This document shows positions 1 through 9,339 of a DNA stretch of 64,000 nt, in pieces. The translations under genes and the position numbers were made by a program. This stretch comes from Natronococcus sp. AD-5 (lineage in GTDB: Archaea > Halobacteriota > Halobacteria > Halobacteriales > Natrialbaceae), in assembly GCF_030734285.1 (NCBI RefSeq), contig NZ_CP132294.1, positions 2,232,001 through 2,296,000 of the forward strand, given 5' to 3'. Position 1 is the first letter of the stretch; every line of letters starts with the position of its first letter. The notes beneath the pieces were generated by a model. It saw only the letters and a list, made by a program, of their open reading frames with translations. It was not told the origin of the DNA and searched no databases.

Positions 1-83
1 TCACCTCGTCGTACAAACTTCCCGAGCCCGTCCGGCTGGCCGACAGCTACGCCGACGAGGCGAAACGGGGGATCGGAGAGTAG
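1..83 (+). CDS. C-terminal fragment of an unidentified protein
   Basis: An open frame enters from the left edge and ends at the TAG at 81-83. It encodes only about 26 residues (ending ADEAKRGIGE), with the acidic and GC-rich codon character of the neighbours. Too little is present to name the family. The next gene on the same strand starts about 200 bases later, and that gap shows no other gene. Confidence 0.5.
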   Translation, partial: TSSYKLPEPVRLADSYADEAKRGIGE

Positions 84-283
84 CACCCGGCCGCGTTCGA
101 TGGCCGGCCGCCACAGCGGGTGGGCTGAAAGGGCCGAATTATCGTCAACGGGAGCCCGTTTCGACGAGGATACGCCTCCGATTTCGCAATCAACTCTCGA
201 GCGGGCAGTTCTCTACGGGCTGAATTTACGAAGGGCGCGACAAACCGTCGCTACTTAGGTATCGTCGCTCGAAACGGTCACCC

Positions 284-1219
284 ATGGCCATCGCTGAGGA
301 AGCCGACGATGAGGCGGGGGACGACGGAACCGCCGCAGACGACGTCCGGCGGGAAACGGAGACGAGCACGACCGCCGACGACCGCTACACGCGAAAGCAG
401 TGCGTGCTGATCACCGGCTGCTCGTCGGGGATCGGACACGCGACCGCTCGATCCTTCCTCGAGCGGGACTGGCAGGTGATCGCGACCGCCCGGAACGTCG
501 ACGACATCGCCGACCTCGAGGAGGCGGGCTGTACGGCCCTCGAACTCGACGTCACCGACCCCGAGCAGGTCGCGGACGTCGTCGAGCGGACCGTCGAGAT
601 TGGCGGCGCGATCGACTGCCTCGTCAACAACGCCGGCTACGCCCAGATGGGGCCGCTGGAGGACGTCTCGACGGTCGACCTCCACCGCCAGTTCGACGTC
701 AACGTCTACGGCCCGCACCGACTCTCTCGCGCCGCGCTGCCGCACATGCGCGCCCAGGGCGCCGGACGGATCATCAACGTCTCGAGCGTCGCCGGCCGGG
801 TCTCGTTCCCGGGCTCGGGCGCCTACTCGGGATCGAAACACGCCCTCGAGGCGATGAGCGACTCGCTCCGCGCGGAGGTCGACGAGTTCGGCATCGACGT
901 CGTGCTGATCGAACCCGGGCCGGTCGAGACGGAGTTCACGGACCGCGTCGACGAGGAACTCCCCGAAGATCAGCGCACGCCGGCCTACGAGGCGCTGTAC
1001 GAACTCTACGACGAAGCGCAGCTGATCGGCGGCGGCCAGGGCGGTCCGTTCGCCTCCACCCCGGCGGAGGTCGCGACGGCGATCGTCGAGTCGGCCGTCC
1101 GGTCGGAGCCGCCAGCCCGGTACCCGGTCGGCCCGCTCGGCCAGGTCGGCGTGTACGCTCGGTTCCTCCCCGACCGGCTTCAGGACGCCGTCTACGGAAT
1201 CGTTCGAAAGCTCGTCTGA
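284..1219 (+). CDS. SDR family NAD(P)-dependent oxidoreductase
   Basis: A classical short-chain dehydrogenase/reductase of 311 residues. The cofactor motif TGCSSGIG lies at residues 44-51, NNAG at 115-118, and the catalytic Ser-Tyr-Lys at about S167/S168, Y181 and K185 (YSGSK). These show a Rossmann-fold oxidoreductase acting on an alcohol or ketone; the substrate cannot be told. The first 38 residues are an acidic, Thr-rich extension not needed for the fold, typical of haloarchaeal versions. An AT-richer stretch (about 251-258) lies roughly 30 nt before the ATG and could be a TATA box. The glycerate kinase gene follows 23 bases after the stop, so the two may be cotranscribed. Confidence 0.93.
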   Translation: MAIAEEADDEAGDDGTAADDVRRETETSTTADDRYTRKQCVLITGCSSGIGHATARSFLERDWQVIATARNVDDIADLEEAGCTALELDVTDPEQVADVVERTVEIGGAIDCLVNNAGYAQMGPLEDVSTVDLHRQFDVNVYGPHRLSRAALPHMRAQGAGRIINVSSVAGRVSFPGSGAYSGSKHALEAMSDSLRAEVDEFGIDVVLIEPGPVETEFTDRVDEELPEDQRTPAYEALYELYDEAQLIGGGQGGPFASTPAEVATAIVESAVRSEPPARYPVGPLGQVGVYARFLPDRLQDAVYGIVRKLV

Positions 1220-1242
1220 TCGCCCGTTCAATCATCGAAAAC

Positions 1243-2625
1243 ATGTTCCACCAACGCAGTCGACACGCGAAAACGCCAGCCCGCGAGACCGCCCTCGCCG
1301 CGCTCGATGCCGGCATCACCGCCGCCCTCCCGGAGACCGTCGTCGACTCGACGGTAGCGCTCGAGGGCGAGACGCTCCGCGTTCGGGACGGCGAGTACGA
1401 CCTCGAGCGGTTCGATCGGATCGTCGTCCTCGGCGGCGGGAAGGCGACCGGCGGCGTCGCGGCGGCGCTCGTCGACCTGCTCGAGTCCCGGATCGACGAC
1501 GGCGTCGTCGTCACGACCGCACCCGACGAGGAGGCGATCGGCCCGGTTACCGTCCGCGAGGGGGATCACCCGACGCCCTCGAGGCGAAACGTCGACGCGA
1601 CGCGGGAACTCCTCGAGCGGGCCGACGCGGCCGGCGAGCGAACGCTCGTGCTCGCGGCGATCACCGGCGGCGCGAGCGCGTTGTGCTGTGCGCCCGCAGA
1701 CGGGCTCTCGCTCGGTGCGCTCCAGGAGACGACCAACGCGCTGCTCGAGTCGGGCGCGTCGATCGACGAGATCAACGCCGTCCGGAAACACTGCTCGGCG
1801 ATCAAGGGAGGTCAGCTCGCCCATCGAGCGGCCCCCGCGACCGTCGTCACGCTGGCGATCAGCGACGTCGTCGGCGACGATCCCTCGGTGATCGGGAGCG
1901 GGCCGACGGTGCCCGACGCGAGTGCGTTCGACGACGCCGTCGCCGTGCTCGAGCGCTACGATCTTCGGGACGAGGTCCCGGCGACCGTCGCGGAGCGCCT
2001 CGAGCGCGGGGCGGCGGGCGAGATCGAGGAGACGCCCGCCGAGGGCGACCTGGCCGTCGCTAACGCCGACTGGTACGCGCTCGCGAACGGACGGACCGCC
2101 GTCGACGCCGCGCGCGACGTCGCTCGAGAGCGCGGCTACGAGCCGCTCGTTCTCTCGAGTCGCCTCACCGGCGAAGCCCGAGAGGTCGGCCGCGTTCACG
2201 CCGCGATCGGAACGGAAATCGCGGCGGACGGCGATCCGCTCGAGCCGCCCGCGGTCGCGCTCTCCGGCGGAGAAGTAACCGTTACCGTCGACGGAGACGG
2301 TGGCGACGGCAGCGTCGGAATCGGCGGCCCGAACCAGGAACTCGCGCTCGCGGCCGGTCTCGAGTTCGCCGCGAGCGGGACCGAGGCCGTCCTCGCGAGC
2401 GTCGACACCGACGGGATCGACGGCCCGACGGACGCCGCGGGCGCGATCGTCGACGGCGAAACGATCGACCCGGAGGACGAGGAGACGGCGAGACGAGCAC
2501 TCGCGGAGAACGACGTTTACGGCGCGCTCGAGGATCTCGATGCGCTGCTCGAGACGGGGTACACGGGGACGAACGTGAACGATCTCCGCGTGCTCGTCGT
2601 GGAGGGCGAGACGCCGCGGTCGTAA
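1243..2625 (+). CDS. Glycerate 2-kinase, type II (DUF4147/MOFRL)
   Basis: A 460-residue kinase of the DUF4147/MOFRL family, which phosphorylates D-glycerate to 2-phosphoglycerate in the semi-phosphorylative Entner-Doudoroff and serine/glyoxylate routes. The N-terminal domain has a glycine-rich nucleotide site (VVLGGGKATGG), the DHPTPS motif, TGGASAL and the conserved KHCSAIKGGQLA. The C-terminal MOFRL domain has GGPNQELALA, and TDGIDGPTDAAGA followed by TGTNVNDL near the end. The frame stays open far upstream (to about 400), but that part is the shadow of the SDR gene; the ATG at 1243 matches the family N-terminus. Downstream 2626-2718 shows nothing. Confidence 0.93.
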   Translation: MFHQRSRHAKTPARETALAALDAGITAALPETVVDSTVALEGETLRVRDGEYDLERFDRIVVLGGGKATGGVAAALVDLLESRIDDGVVVTTAPDEEAIGPVTVREGDHPTPSRRNVDATRELLERADAAGERTLVLAAITGGASALCCAPADGLSLGALQETTNALLESGASIDEINAVRKHCSAIKGGQLAHRAAPATVVTLAISDVVGDDPSVIGSGPTVPDASAFDDAVAVLERYDLRDEVPATVAERLERGAAGEIEETPAEGDLAVANADWYALANGRTAVDAARDVARERGYEPLVLSSRLTGEAREVGRVHAAIGTEIAADGDPLEPPAVALSGGEVTVTVDGDGGDGSVGIGGPNQELALAAGLEFAASGTEAVLASVDTDGIDGPTDAAGAIVDGETIDPEDEETARRALAENDVYGALEDLDALLETGYTGTNVNDLRVLVVEGETPRS

Positions 2626-2718
2626 GCTCGGGTCGGTCGACGAGGCTCGTACTGAGGGGTGCAGTCCGCCGGTCGGTCGACGCACCGTCGGCTGTAGGGA
2701 AGCGCAGTCGCGGTGCCG

Positions 2719-2985
2719 TTAGTCGCCGGCCACTCGACCGTTCCGACGCGTTCTATCGACGGTAAACGTTCCACCCGTGCACCGGCGAACGTATCCGGCC
2801 CGCTGGAGCTCGCGGCAACGCCGTTCGATCGTCACCGGATGCGCGGCGAGGCGGTCGGCCAGTTCCGGGATCGTGATCGGCCCGGACTCCGCGAGCGTCC
2901 GGAGGATCTCGCGTTCCGCCTGGCCGGGTAGCGGTTCGTCTATCGGCATTGGGACTGTCTCGATATTGTCGAGCTGCGGGATCAA
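2719..2985 (-). CDS. Small winged helix-turn-helix protein
   Basis: An 88-residue protein, almost entirely one winged HTH domain. The predicted recognition region runs from AEREILRTLAESGPI through PELADRLAAHPVTIERRCRE to the wing GYVRRCTGGTFTV. It resembles the ArsR/MarR-like or PadR-like single-domain regulators common in haloarchaea. No ligand domain is present. It sits convergently with glycerate kinase and upstream of, on the same strand as, the SLC13 permease, but there is no operon-like spacing. Target genes are unknown. Confidence 0.8.
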   Translation of the reverse strand: MIPQLDNIETVPMPIDEPLPGQAEREILRTLAESGPITIPELADRLAAHPVTIERRCRELQRAGYVRRCTGGTFTVDRTRRNGRVAGD

Positions 2986-3213
2986 CGGTCGACCCAGTTC
3001 CCAGTCGATGAGAACGGCTCCTTCGACCTCCGTTTCTCTGGGTATCGGTGTATTACCTGCTGCCGATCGAGACGGTCAGTTCGACGGTGAGATCGGGCGG
3101 GGTTACGCGATCACGAACGGCGCGAAAACGCGCGGCACGACCGTCATCGACGCCGAGACGAACCGATCGAATGACGATCCGAGGGGAACCCGAGGGGGAC
3201 CGGGACGTCCGAG

Positions 3214-5010
3214 CTAGCCGTCGAACGCTTCCACGAAGTCGGCCGGCAGCGTCGCGAGGTCGATCCCCCAGGCCATCGGGAGCCAGAGGAGCGCGACGAG
3301 CGTGATCAGCGCGATTCCGATGACGTTGAGCCCGACGCCGACGCGAGCCATCTGCGGCAGCGTGATGTAGCCGCTGCCGAAGACGATCGCGTTCGGCGGC
3401 GTCGCGACCGGAAGCATGAACGCGAACGAGGCGGCGGTCGCGCCCGCGATCATCAGGCCGTAGGGGTGGACCTGGATGCCCACCGCGACGCCGGCGAGGA
3501 TCGGCATGAGCATCGCGGTCGTCGCCGTGTTCGAGGTGACCTCCGTCAGGAAGATGGTCATCCCGACCACCGAGAGCAGGATGAGGACCATGGAGACGCC
3601 CTCGAGCATCGCGAGCTGTTCGCCGATCCACGCCGCGAGGCCGGTGTCGCCGAAGCCGGCGGCGATCGCGAGGCCGCCGCCGAACAGGAGGATGACGCCC
3701 CAGGGAATCTCGACGCCGCTGGTCCAGTCGAGCAGGAACGTGTGGTCGCCGTCCTCGGTCCTCGTCGGCAGCGTGAACAGGACCAGCGCGCCGCCGATGG
3801 CGACGACCGTGTCGACGTCTTCGGGGACGGGTGCGAGTTCGAACTGGTCGACCAGACTGGCGCCGATCCACGCGGCTGCCATCCCGACGAAGACGACGAG
3901 CACCATCCGCTCCTGGGTGCTCATCGGACCGAGTCGCTCGAGTTCGGTGTCGATCGCGTCGGCGCCGATCGGCAGCTGATCGAACTGGGGAGAGATCGCA
4001 ACGCGCGTGACGTAGAAGTAGACGGTCACGAGTCCGACGATCGAGATCGGAACGCCGTAGAGCATCCACTCGGCGAACCCGATCGTCTCGCCGAACAGTT
4101 CGCCCGCCTGGCCCGCGAAGAGGATGTTCGGCGGAGTGCCGATGAGGGTCGCGACGCCGCCGACGGACGCGCCGTAGGCGATGCAGAGCATCAGCGCGAC
4201 GCCGAACGAGAAGTTCCCCTCGCCGGTGTCGATGTCGAGTCCCGTCTCGTCGACCAGGTCCGCGGTCTGGTAGATGACCGCCAGCGCGATCGGGACCATC
4301 ATCATCACGGTCGCGCTGTTCGAGACCCACATCGAGAGAAACGCCGTCGCGAGCATGAACCCGAGGATGAGCCTCGAGGGTTCGGTTCCGACGGCCTTGA
4401 TCGTTCGGAGGGCGATGCGCCGGTGGAGTCCCCACCGCTGCATCGCCATCGCGAGGAAGAACCCGCCCATGAAGAGGAAGATCAGCGGATTGGCGTAGGA
4501 GGGCGTCGTCTCCCCGACCGGGAGCGCGCCGGTCAGCGGGAACAGCACGATCGGCAGCAGCGACGTCGCCGGGATCGGAATCGCCTCGGACATCCACCAG
4601 ACCGCGACCCACGCGGTGACGGCGGCGACGGCCTGTCCTTCCGGCGTCAGTCCCGCCGGCGTCGGCGACAGGTACAGCGCCGCGAACAGGAGCGGACCGA
4701 GGACGAATCCGATCTTCTGCCGGAGTTCGTAACTGCCGCCGACGTCGAACGGCGACTGGTCGTCGTCACCGGATCCCCCGCCGCCGTTCGCGGATTCCGC
4801 GGGTTTGCGTTCGTCGTTCGCCTGTCGACCGCCGTCGGTGAACGCCGCCCGAGCGACGCGTTTTTCCTCCTCGGAGAGCGTCTCCAGGTCCTCGGCGATC
4901 GCTCGTCCGTCGAGGCTGAGGTACGCTTTCGTCTGTTCGTTGAGGAGCCACAGATACGCCCAGACGCGTTGGATAATCGAGTGATATCTTTTGCGAGCGT
5001 TAGACGCCAT
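3214..5010 (-). CDS. SLC13 (DASS) family anion permease
   Basis: A 598-residue membrane transporter of the divalent anion:sodium symporter family, which moves dicarboxylates, sulfate or phosphate with Na+. Both family signatures are present: SNSATVMMMVPIALA followed by GTPPNILFAG in the first half, and TSNTATTAMLMPI followed by ATPPNAIVFGSGY in the second, as expected for the inverted repeat. About ten or more membrane helices follow a hydrophilic cytoplasmic N-terminus of about 115 residues containing a Gly/Ser/Asp linker. I chose the ATG at 5010 (MASNARKRYHS) because the longer frame up to 5469 is low-complexity, basic and unlike a haloarchaeal protein. Which anion is carried cannot be told. 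Confidence 0.92.
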   Translation of the reverse strand: MASNARKRYHSIIQRVWAYLWLLNEQTKAYLSLDGRAIAEDLETLSEEEKRVARAAFTDGGRQANDERKPAESANGGGGSGDDDQSPFDVGGSYELRQKIGFVLGPLLFAALYLSPTPAGLTPEGQAVAAVTAWVAVWWMSEAIPIPATSLLPIVLFPLTGALPVGETTPSYANPLIFLFMGGFFLAMAMQRWGLHRRIALRTIKAVGTEPSRLILGFMLATAFLSMWVSNSATVMMMVPIALAVIYQTADLVDETGLDIDTGEGNFSFGVALMLCIAYGASVGGVATLIGTPPNILFAGQAGELFGETIGFAEWMLYGVPISIVGLVTVYFYVTRVAISPQFDQLPIGADAIDTELERLGPMSTQERMVLVVFVGMAAAWIGASLVDQFELAPVPEDVDTVVAIGGALVLFTLPTRTEDGDHTFLLDWTSGVEIPWGVILLFGGGLAIAAGFGDTGLAAWIGEQLAMLEGVSMVLILLSVVGMTIFLTEVTSNTATTAMLMPILAGVAVGIQVHPYGLMIAGATAASFAFMLPVATPPNAIVFGSGYITLPQMARVGVGLNVIGIALITLVALLWLPMAWGIDLATLPADFVEAFDG

Positions 5011-5505
5011 CGTTGCGAGCGTTTCCGACGGAACACCAAAAAACGCCAAGATTCGGTTGCGAGAGGATGTCAATACTGGCGAACGTTGCCACGGGATCTC
5101 GACCCGAAAACGCGCCGGCGCTCGAGCGGTCCGCCGCGTCGGAGCGCACCTCTCGGTGCCGAGAGGACGGGCTACGCCGCCGGTAGAGTTCGATACGATC
5201 CTCTCCGTCGCGTCCCGACGAGCGTCCGTCGCAGATCGTGCGACGGAGCCGGAAGCGAGCGAGACGAACGCGTCCGCGGGCCGCGTCGCGGTGACGTCCG
5301 CCAGCGTGAGGCGCCGAAATCCGCCGCAAGCGGTCGTTCGAGCTCGCACGCGCATTTGCACAGCGTTCACCGACCGCCCGGAAGAAGCGGCAGCGAGCGT
5401 CGACCGCGGCGGCGGCGAGCGGAAAGCGTAATCGTCTTGAGTCGCCGCGCTCGCTTCCGGTTCCGCCATCGTAAAGCGCGTCCCCCGGAAAAGACACGTC
5501 GTTCG
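5011..5505. other. 495-base intergenic region between divergent transporters
   Basis: This stretch separates the SLC13 permease (minus strand) from the MFS carrier (plus strand) and must hold both promoters. Open frames cross it on both strands, but their products are Arg- and Ser-rich rather than acidic and contain no recognisable motif, so I do not call a gene. A moderately AT-rich part near 4980-5060 is the likeliest promoter for the SLC13 gene. Confidence 0.6.
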
Positions 5506-6702
5506 ATGGATCGGTCGTACTGGCGCACGGTCTCGCTCGTGACGACGTGGCAGGTCGCCGCGAGCATCTGCTACTACACCGTCTTCGCGGCGACGCCGTT
5601 CTTTCGCGGGGAGTTCGGCTTATCCCGGTTCCAGGTCGGGTTCGTCGTGACCGCGCTCACGCTCGGGTACGCGGTTTTCCTCCTGCCGGTCGGAGCGCTG
5701 GTCGATCGGTTCGGCGAGTACCGCACCCTCTCGCTCGGACTCGTCGGCCTCGCGACCGGCGCGGCCCTGGTGGCCGGCGCGCCGTCCGTCGCGCTCTTGC
5801 TCGCCGCCGCGTTCTTCCTCGGGTCGCTGTACGCCACGGCGATTCCCGGGACGAACAAGGCGGTCTACGACAACGTCGCCGCGGGCCGGCAGAACCTCGC
5901 GATGGGGATCAAACAGGTCGGCGTCACCGCCGGCAGCGGCATCAGCGCGCTGCTCGTGACGGGCCTCGCCGGCGTGCTCTTCTGGCAGGCCGGCTTTCTG
6001 ATCGCCACCATCGTCGGAATCGTCGTCGCCGCAGTCTTCGCGCTCTTCTACGCCGGGAGTCACGACGGCGGAACGGCGGCGTATCCGGACTTCCGGGCGC
6101 TGTCGCACAATCGTCCGTACCGTCGCCTGGTCGCGTCGGGGTTCTTCCTCGGCGCGGCGCTGTTCACCACGACCGGCTACACCGTCCTCTTCGTCGCGGA
6201 GGAGGTGGGCGCGTCGATCGCCTTCGGCGGCGTCGTGCTCGCGACCGTACAACTGTTCGGCAGCGTCGGCCGGGTGACGACGGGCTGGTTGAGCGACGCG
6301 CTCCCCGGCGAGCCGCGGGTTCGGATCGGCGCGATCCTGATCGTCCAGGCGCTCGCGGGGGCCGCGCTGTTCGCCGTCGTCGCCGCCGTATCGACGCCGG
6401 TCGGGGCCGCCGTCGCCTTCGCCGCGCTTGGGTTTTTCGTCCTGGGGAACACCGGCGTCTACTACTCCTGCATGGCGACGCTGGTCGGCGCCGACGAGAT
6501 GGGCGGTGCGACCGCCGGCGGACAGCTCTCGCTCGTCGCCGGATCGATCGTCGCGCCGCCCGCCTTCGGCTACCTCGCGGACGGCGTCGGCTACCGCGCC
6601 TCGTGGTGGCTCCTCGGCGGCGGCTGCGTCCTCGCCGCCGGCCTGCTCCTGTTCGCCGTTCGCGCGGAGCCGCCGACCGACGAGCCCGCGATGCGCGACT
6701 AA
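5506..6702 (+). CDS. MFS transporter
   Basis: A 398-residue major facilitator superfamily carrier with about twelve hydrophobic helices. The loop between helices 2 and 3 has the family motif A in the form GALVDRFGEYR, and the second half has the matching GWLSDALPGEPRVR. There is no long cytoplasmic tail. The ATG at 5506 (MDRSYWRTVS) starts just before the first helix; the frame remains open far upstream but that is antisense to the SLC13 gene. The substrate cannot be inferred. A UspA gene follows 61 bases after the stop. Confidence 0.9.
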   Translation: MDRSYWRTVSLVTTWQVAASICYYTVFAATPFFRGEFGLSRFQVGFVVTALTLGYAVFLLPVGALVDRFGEYRTLSLGLVGLATGAALVAGAPSVALLLAAAFFLGSLYATAIPGTNKAVYDNVAAGRQNLAMGIKQVGVTAGSGISALLVTGLAGVLFWQAGFLIATIVGIVVAAVFALFYAGSHDGGTAAYPDFRALSHNRPYRRLVASGFFLGAALFTTTGYTVLFVAEEVGASIAFGGVVLATVQLFGSVGRVTTGWLSDALPGEPRVRIGAILIVQALAGAALFAVVAAVSTPVGAAVAFAALGFFVLGNTGVYYSCMATLVGADEMGGATAGGQLSLVAGSIVAPPAFGYLADGVGYRASWWLLGGGCVLAAGLLLFAVRAEPPTDEPAMRD

Positions 6703-6763
6703 CTGACGGCGGCCTGCTAGCGAACTGTTAACCACTATGGCCTCTCGCTCCGAACGTCCGCGC

Positions 6764-7219
6764 ATGTATCGAATCCTGCTCCCGGTCGACGAGAACGAAG
6801 CCCGCGGCCGCGCACAGGTCGAGGCGATCCTCGAGCAACCGGGCGCCGACGACGTCTTCGTCGACGTCGTCCACGTTCACGAGGGAATGTCGGGGCCCGA
6901 CGCCGAGTGGGCAGCGGGCGGGTTCTCCGACGAGTACGCCGAGCAGATGGACGAGAGCGTCAGAAATCGCGCGGAGTTGCCGGCGGCCGTCGAGGTCGTC
7001 ACGGAGCGCCTCGAGTCGAGCGACGTCGAGTACGAAGTGCACGAGTCGGTCGGCGAGCCCGCGGAGACGATCCTCGCCGCCGCGTCAGAGCGCGACAGCG
7101 ACGCGATCGTTATCGGAATCCAGAAGCGATCGCCCGTCGGAAAGGTGCTCTTCGGGAGCGTCGCGCAGGCGGTGGTCCTCGACAGCGACCGGCCGGTGAC
7201 GGTCGTCCCGCCGAACTGA
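6764..7219 (+). CDS. Universal stress protein (UspA family)
   Basis: A single Usp domain of 151 residues (start MYRILLPVDEN). The C-terminus carries the ATP-binding signature of the family, seen as GIQKRSPVGKVLFGS followed by DRPVTVVPP, so this is probably an ATP-binding Usp. The usual role is stress tolerance or regulation, with no defined reaction. An in-frame ATG 27 bases upstream (6737) would add nine residues, but it lies close to an AT-rich TTAACCACTATGG stretch that looks like the promoter, so I prefer 6764. A second Usp gene lies at 54721. Confidence 0.9.
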   Translation: MYRILLPVDENEARGRAQVEAILEQPGADDVFVDVVHVHEGMSGPDAEWAAGGFSDEYAEQMDESVRNRAELPAAVEVVTERLESSDVEYEVHESVGEPAETILAAASERDSDAIVIGIQKRSPVGKVLFGSVAQAVVLDSDRPVTVVPPN

Positions 7220-7274
7220 CGCGAGTCAATCACGCGGTCGATCCACCCCGTTCGGGCGCGTCGGAATGACGGTT

Positions 7275-8021
7275 CTACCAGTGAACGCCTTCGGACTCAC
7301 TTCGCGATCCGCCGTCCGTCGACTCCCACGAGTCGTCGCGTCGATCGCCGGCGGTCGAGGCCGAGTCCGAATCGGGTCGGTTCTCGAGGTAGACGCGGGC
7401 GTACGCGAACTGAACGATCGGACTGACAACTGCGGTCAGGACCGCCGTGACCGCGAGAAACGCGAGATAGAACTCGTCGCTGACACCGGTAAACAACACC
7501 GTGACGATACCCGCTCCGGCGACGACGAGAAACGACGCCAGAGAGATGCCGAGCAGTTTGAACAGGTTTCCTTTCGCGACGGACCAACTCGTGCTGAGGC
7601 TCTCGAAGGTGTTCTGTTCGTCGATTACGCACGCGGGGAACGCGAGCGAGAGACGAACGGCGAGGTAGACCCCCGGGAGAATAAGGAAGACGAACCCGAC
7701 GACGACCGCTAGTCCGTAGACGATCGCGATGCCGATCAGCGAGAGGAACCGTCCGAGGACGGTACTCGATGCCCGACCGAGGTCGACGGTTTCACCGGTC
7801 GCCTCGCGCTTACCGACCACGTGGACGAGTCCGTCGATATAGAGGAGAACGAAAAAACCGAGCAGACCGAGGAGGCTGCCGACCGAACCCAGCAACTCAC
7901 CGAGTAGCTCGAGCAACCCGTGGAGGAAGAAAATGACGATCAGCACCGGATTCCGTCGAAGCCACGCGATCGCGTCGCCGAGCGTGCCGACGACGCCTTT
8001 TCGCCGAAGCGTTTCGCTCAT
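7275..8021 (-). CDS. Multi-pass membrane protein, DUF7847-like
   Basis: A 248-residue integral membrane protein with about six hydrophobic segments: residues 20-45 (NPVLIVIFFLHGLLELLG), about 50-65, 95-125, 150-175 and 180-205. It ends in a hydrophilic Asp/Ser/Gly-rich cytoplasmic tail of about 40 residues. It resembles the haloarchaeal DUF7847 group, related to the membrane domain next to glycerophosphodiester phosphodiesterases. No catalytic residues can be pointed to. I chose MSETLRRKG (8021) rather than the upstream ATG at 8045 because the extra residues (MIDSVTCC) do not fit a cytoplasmic N-terminus. Function is unknown. Confidence 0.8.
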   Translation of the reverse strand: MSETLRRKGVVGTLGDAIAWLRRNPVLIVIFFLHGLLELLGELLGSVGSLLGLLGFFVLLYIDGLVHVVGKREATGETVDLGRASSTVLGRFLSLIGIAIVYGLAVVVGFVFLILPGVYLAVRLSLAFPACVIDEQNTFESLSTSWSVAKGNLFKLLGISLASFLVVAGAGIVTVLFTGVSDEFYLAFLAVTAVLTAVVSPIVQFAYARVYLENRPDSDSASTAGDRRDDSWESTDGGSRSESEGVHW

Positions 8022-8091
8022 ACAACAAGTCACCGAATCAATCATATAAGAATGGCTATCGCCCCGTACGATCGGGACGGCTCCCCGGCAA

Positions 8092-9234
8092 CTACCGCAG
8101 ACAGGCCGCGACGACCTCGAGCATTCCTTCTCCCTGCACCTCCTCGGCGAACAGCGGCACCCGGCGGACGTCGGTGCCCCGGAACAGCTCCTGCGCTTCC
8201 GCGAGCGCCGACTGCTGGACGTCCCAGCGGCGCTGGCAGAATTCGCAGTCGTCGAGGTTCGGCTGCAAAAAGTCGCCCTCGACGTCGTCGGTGACGTCCG
8301 AAAGGGGTTCCATGACGCGGTTGACGACGACGGTGCCGACGGGGATGTCGAACTCTCGGAGCTGCTGACGCAGCCGCTTGGATTCGAGCACGCTCATCTC
8401 CTCCGGCACGAGGACGATTCGGAAGTCCGTCCGGGCCGGATCGCGCAGCGCGGCCCGAAGTCGCTCGATCCGCTCGCGAAGCACCTCCAGATCCTGGAGG
8501 TCGGCTTCCTGGTCGGGGACCTCCTGGTCGCCGAACATCCCCTTGATGCCGTCGATCATGCCGCCGATCCGCTGGCGGAACTGCACGATCCGGCCCATCA
8601 TCGTGTCCATGATCTCGGGCAGCTGGAGCAGCCGGAGGGTGTGGCCCGTCGGCGCCGTGTCGACGACGACGCGCTCGAACCGGTCGTCGTCCATGTACTC
8701 GAGCAGGAGCTGCATCGCGGCGGCCTCGTCGGAGCCCGGCATCGGCCCGCCGAACAGCGAGTCCATCGGCGACTCCTCGCCGAACATCCCCTCGAGGCCG
8801 CCGAACATCTCGCCGCCCTGGCCCGCGAAGGCGGCCTGTCCCTCCTCGACGGCGGCTTCGGGATCGATCTCCGCGGCGTACAGCGGGATGTCCTCGCGAA
8901 TCCTGTCGGGTTCCGACGGGACGTCGGTCTCGAACGTGTCCGAGAGCGAGTGGGCGGGGTCAGTCGAGACGACGAGCGTCGGGACGCCCCCGCGGGCGCT
9001 GTCGAGCGCGGTCGCGGCCGCCATCGTCGTCTTTCCGACGCCGCCTTTCCCCCCGTAGAGCACGTAGTCGGGTCCCGGGATGTCCTCGTCGGAGGGGTCG
9101 ACTTCGATGGTCTGTCGCTCCTCTTCCTCGGTCACCGAGTCGGTCGGCGTCACCTCGATCGTCTGGCCCCCGTCGTCGATTCCGGCGAGCTCCTCGTCCG
9201 CTTCGTCGACCGGCTCGATGTCGATTCCGCTCAT
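8092..9234 (-). CDS. ArsA/Get3-like ATPase
   Basis: A 380-residue P-loop ATPase of the ArsA/TRC40 (Get3) family. The deviant Walker A motif GGKGGVGKTT is at residues 61-70, followed by STDPAHSLSD, the switch motif DTAPTGHTLRLL, and NRV. A Cys-x-x-Cys pair (CEFC) near residue 335 matches the zinc-binding dimer motif of Get3, so a tail-anchored-protein targeting chaperone is likelier than an arsenite pump; no ArsB or ArsR is nearby. The first 58 residues are an acidic extension holding two copies of QTIEV-x-P-x-D (at about 24 and 41). The frame extends to 9396, but the ATG at 9234 (MSGIDIEP) begins the acidic, haloarchaeal-like sequence. Confidence 0.9.
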   Translation of the reverse strand: MSGIDIEPVDEADEELAGIDDGGQTIEVTPTDSVTEEEERQTIEVDPSDEDIPGPDYVLYGGKGGVGKTTMAAATALDSARGGVPTLVVSTDPAHSLSDTFETDVPSEPDRIREDIPLYAAEIDPEAAVEEGQAAFAGQGGEMFGGLEGMFGEESPMDSLFGGPMPGSDEAAAMQLLLEYMDDDRFERVVVDTAPTGHTLRLLQLPEIMDTMMGRIVQFRQRIGGMIDGIKGMFGDQEVPDQEADLQDLEVLRERIERLRAALRDPARTDFRIVLVPEEMSVLESKRLRQQLREFDIPVGTVVVNRVMEPLSDVTDDVEGDFLQPNLDDCEFCQRRWDVQQSALAEAQELFRGTDVRRVPLFAEEVQGEGMLEVVAACLR

Positions 9235-9339
9235 ACGGTCCGGTTTCCGCGCGCACACGAGTATTCGTCGGTCTCGAGCGACCCCGCACCGCTCGGTCAT
9301 CGGATCCCGGTTCCGGATTCCATCCGGATCCTCACGAGA

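Noticed and set aside
400-1242. Long upstream extension of the glycerate kinase frame
   Set aside because: It overlaps the SDR gene in another frame and is Arg/Pro-rich rather than acidic; the kinase starts at 1243.
5011-5505. Several open frames in the gap between SLC13 and MFS genes
   Set aside because: Products are basic and Ser/Arg-rich without motifs and differ from the acidic proteome; no start with a promoter stands out.
3466-5505. Long plus-strand frame before the MFS gene
   Set aside because: It is antisense to the SLC13 gene, and its product is rich in Asp/Arg/His without membrane helices until the MFS start at 5506.
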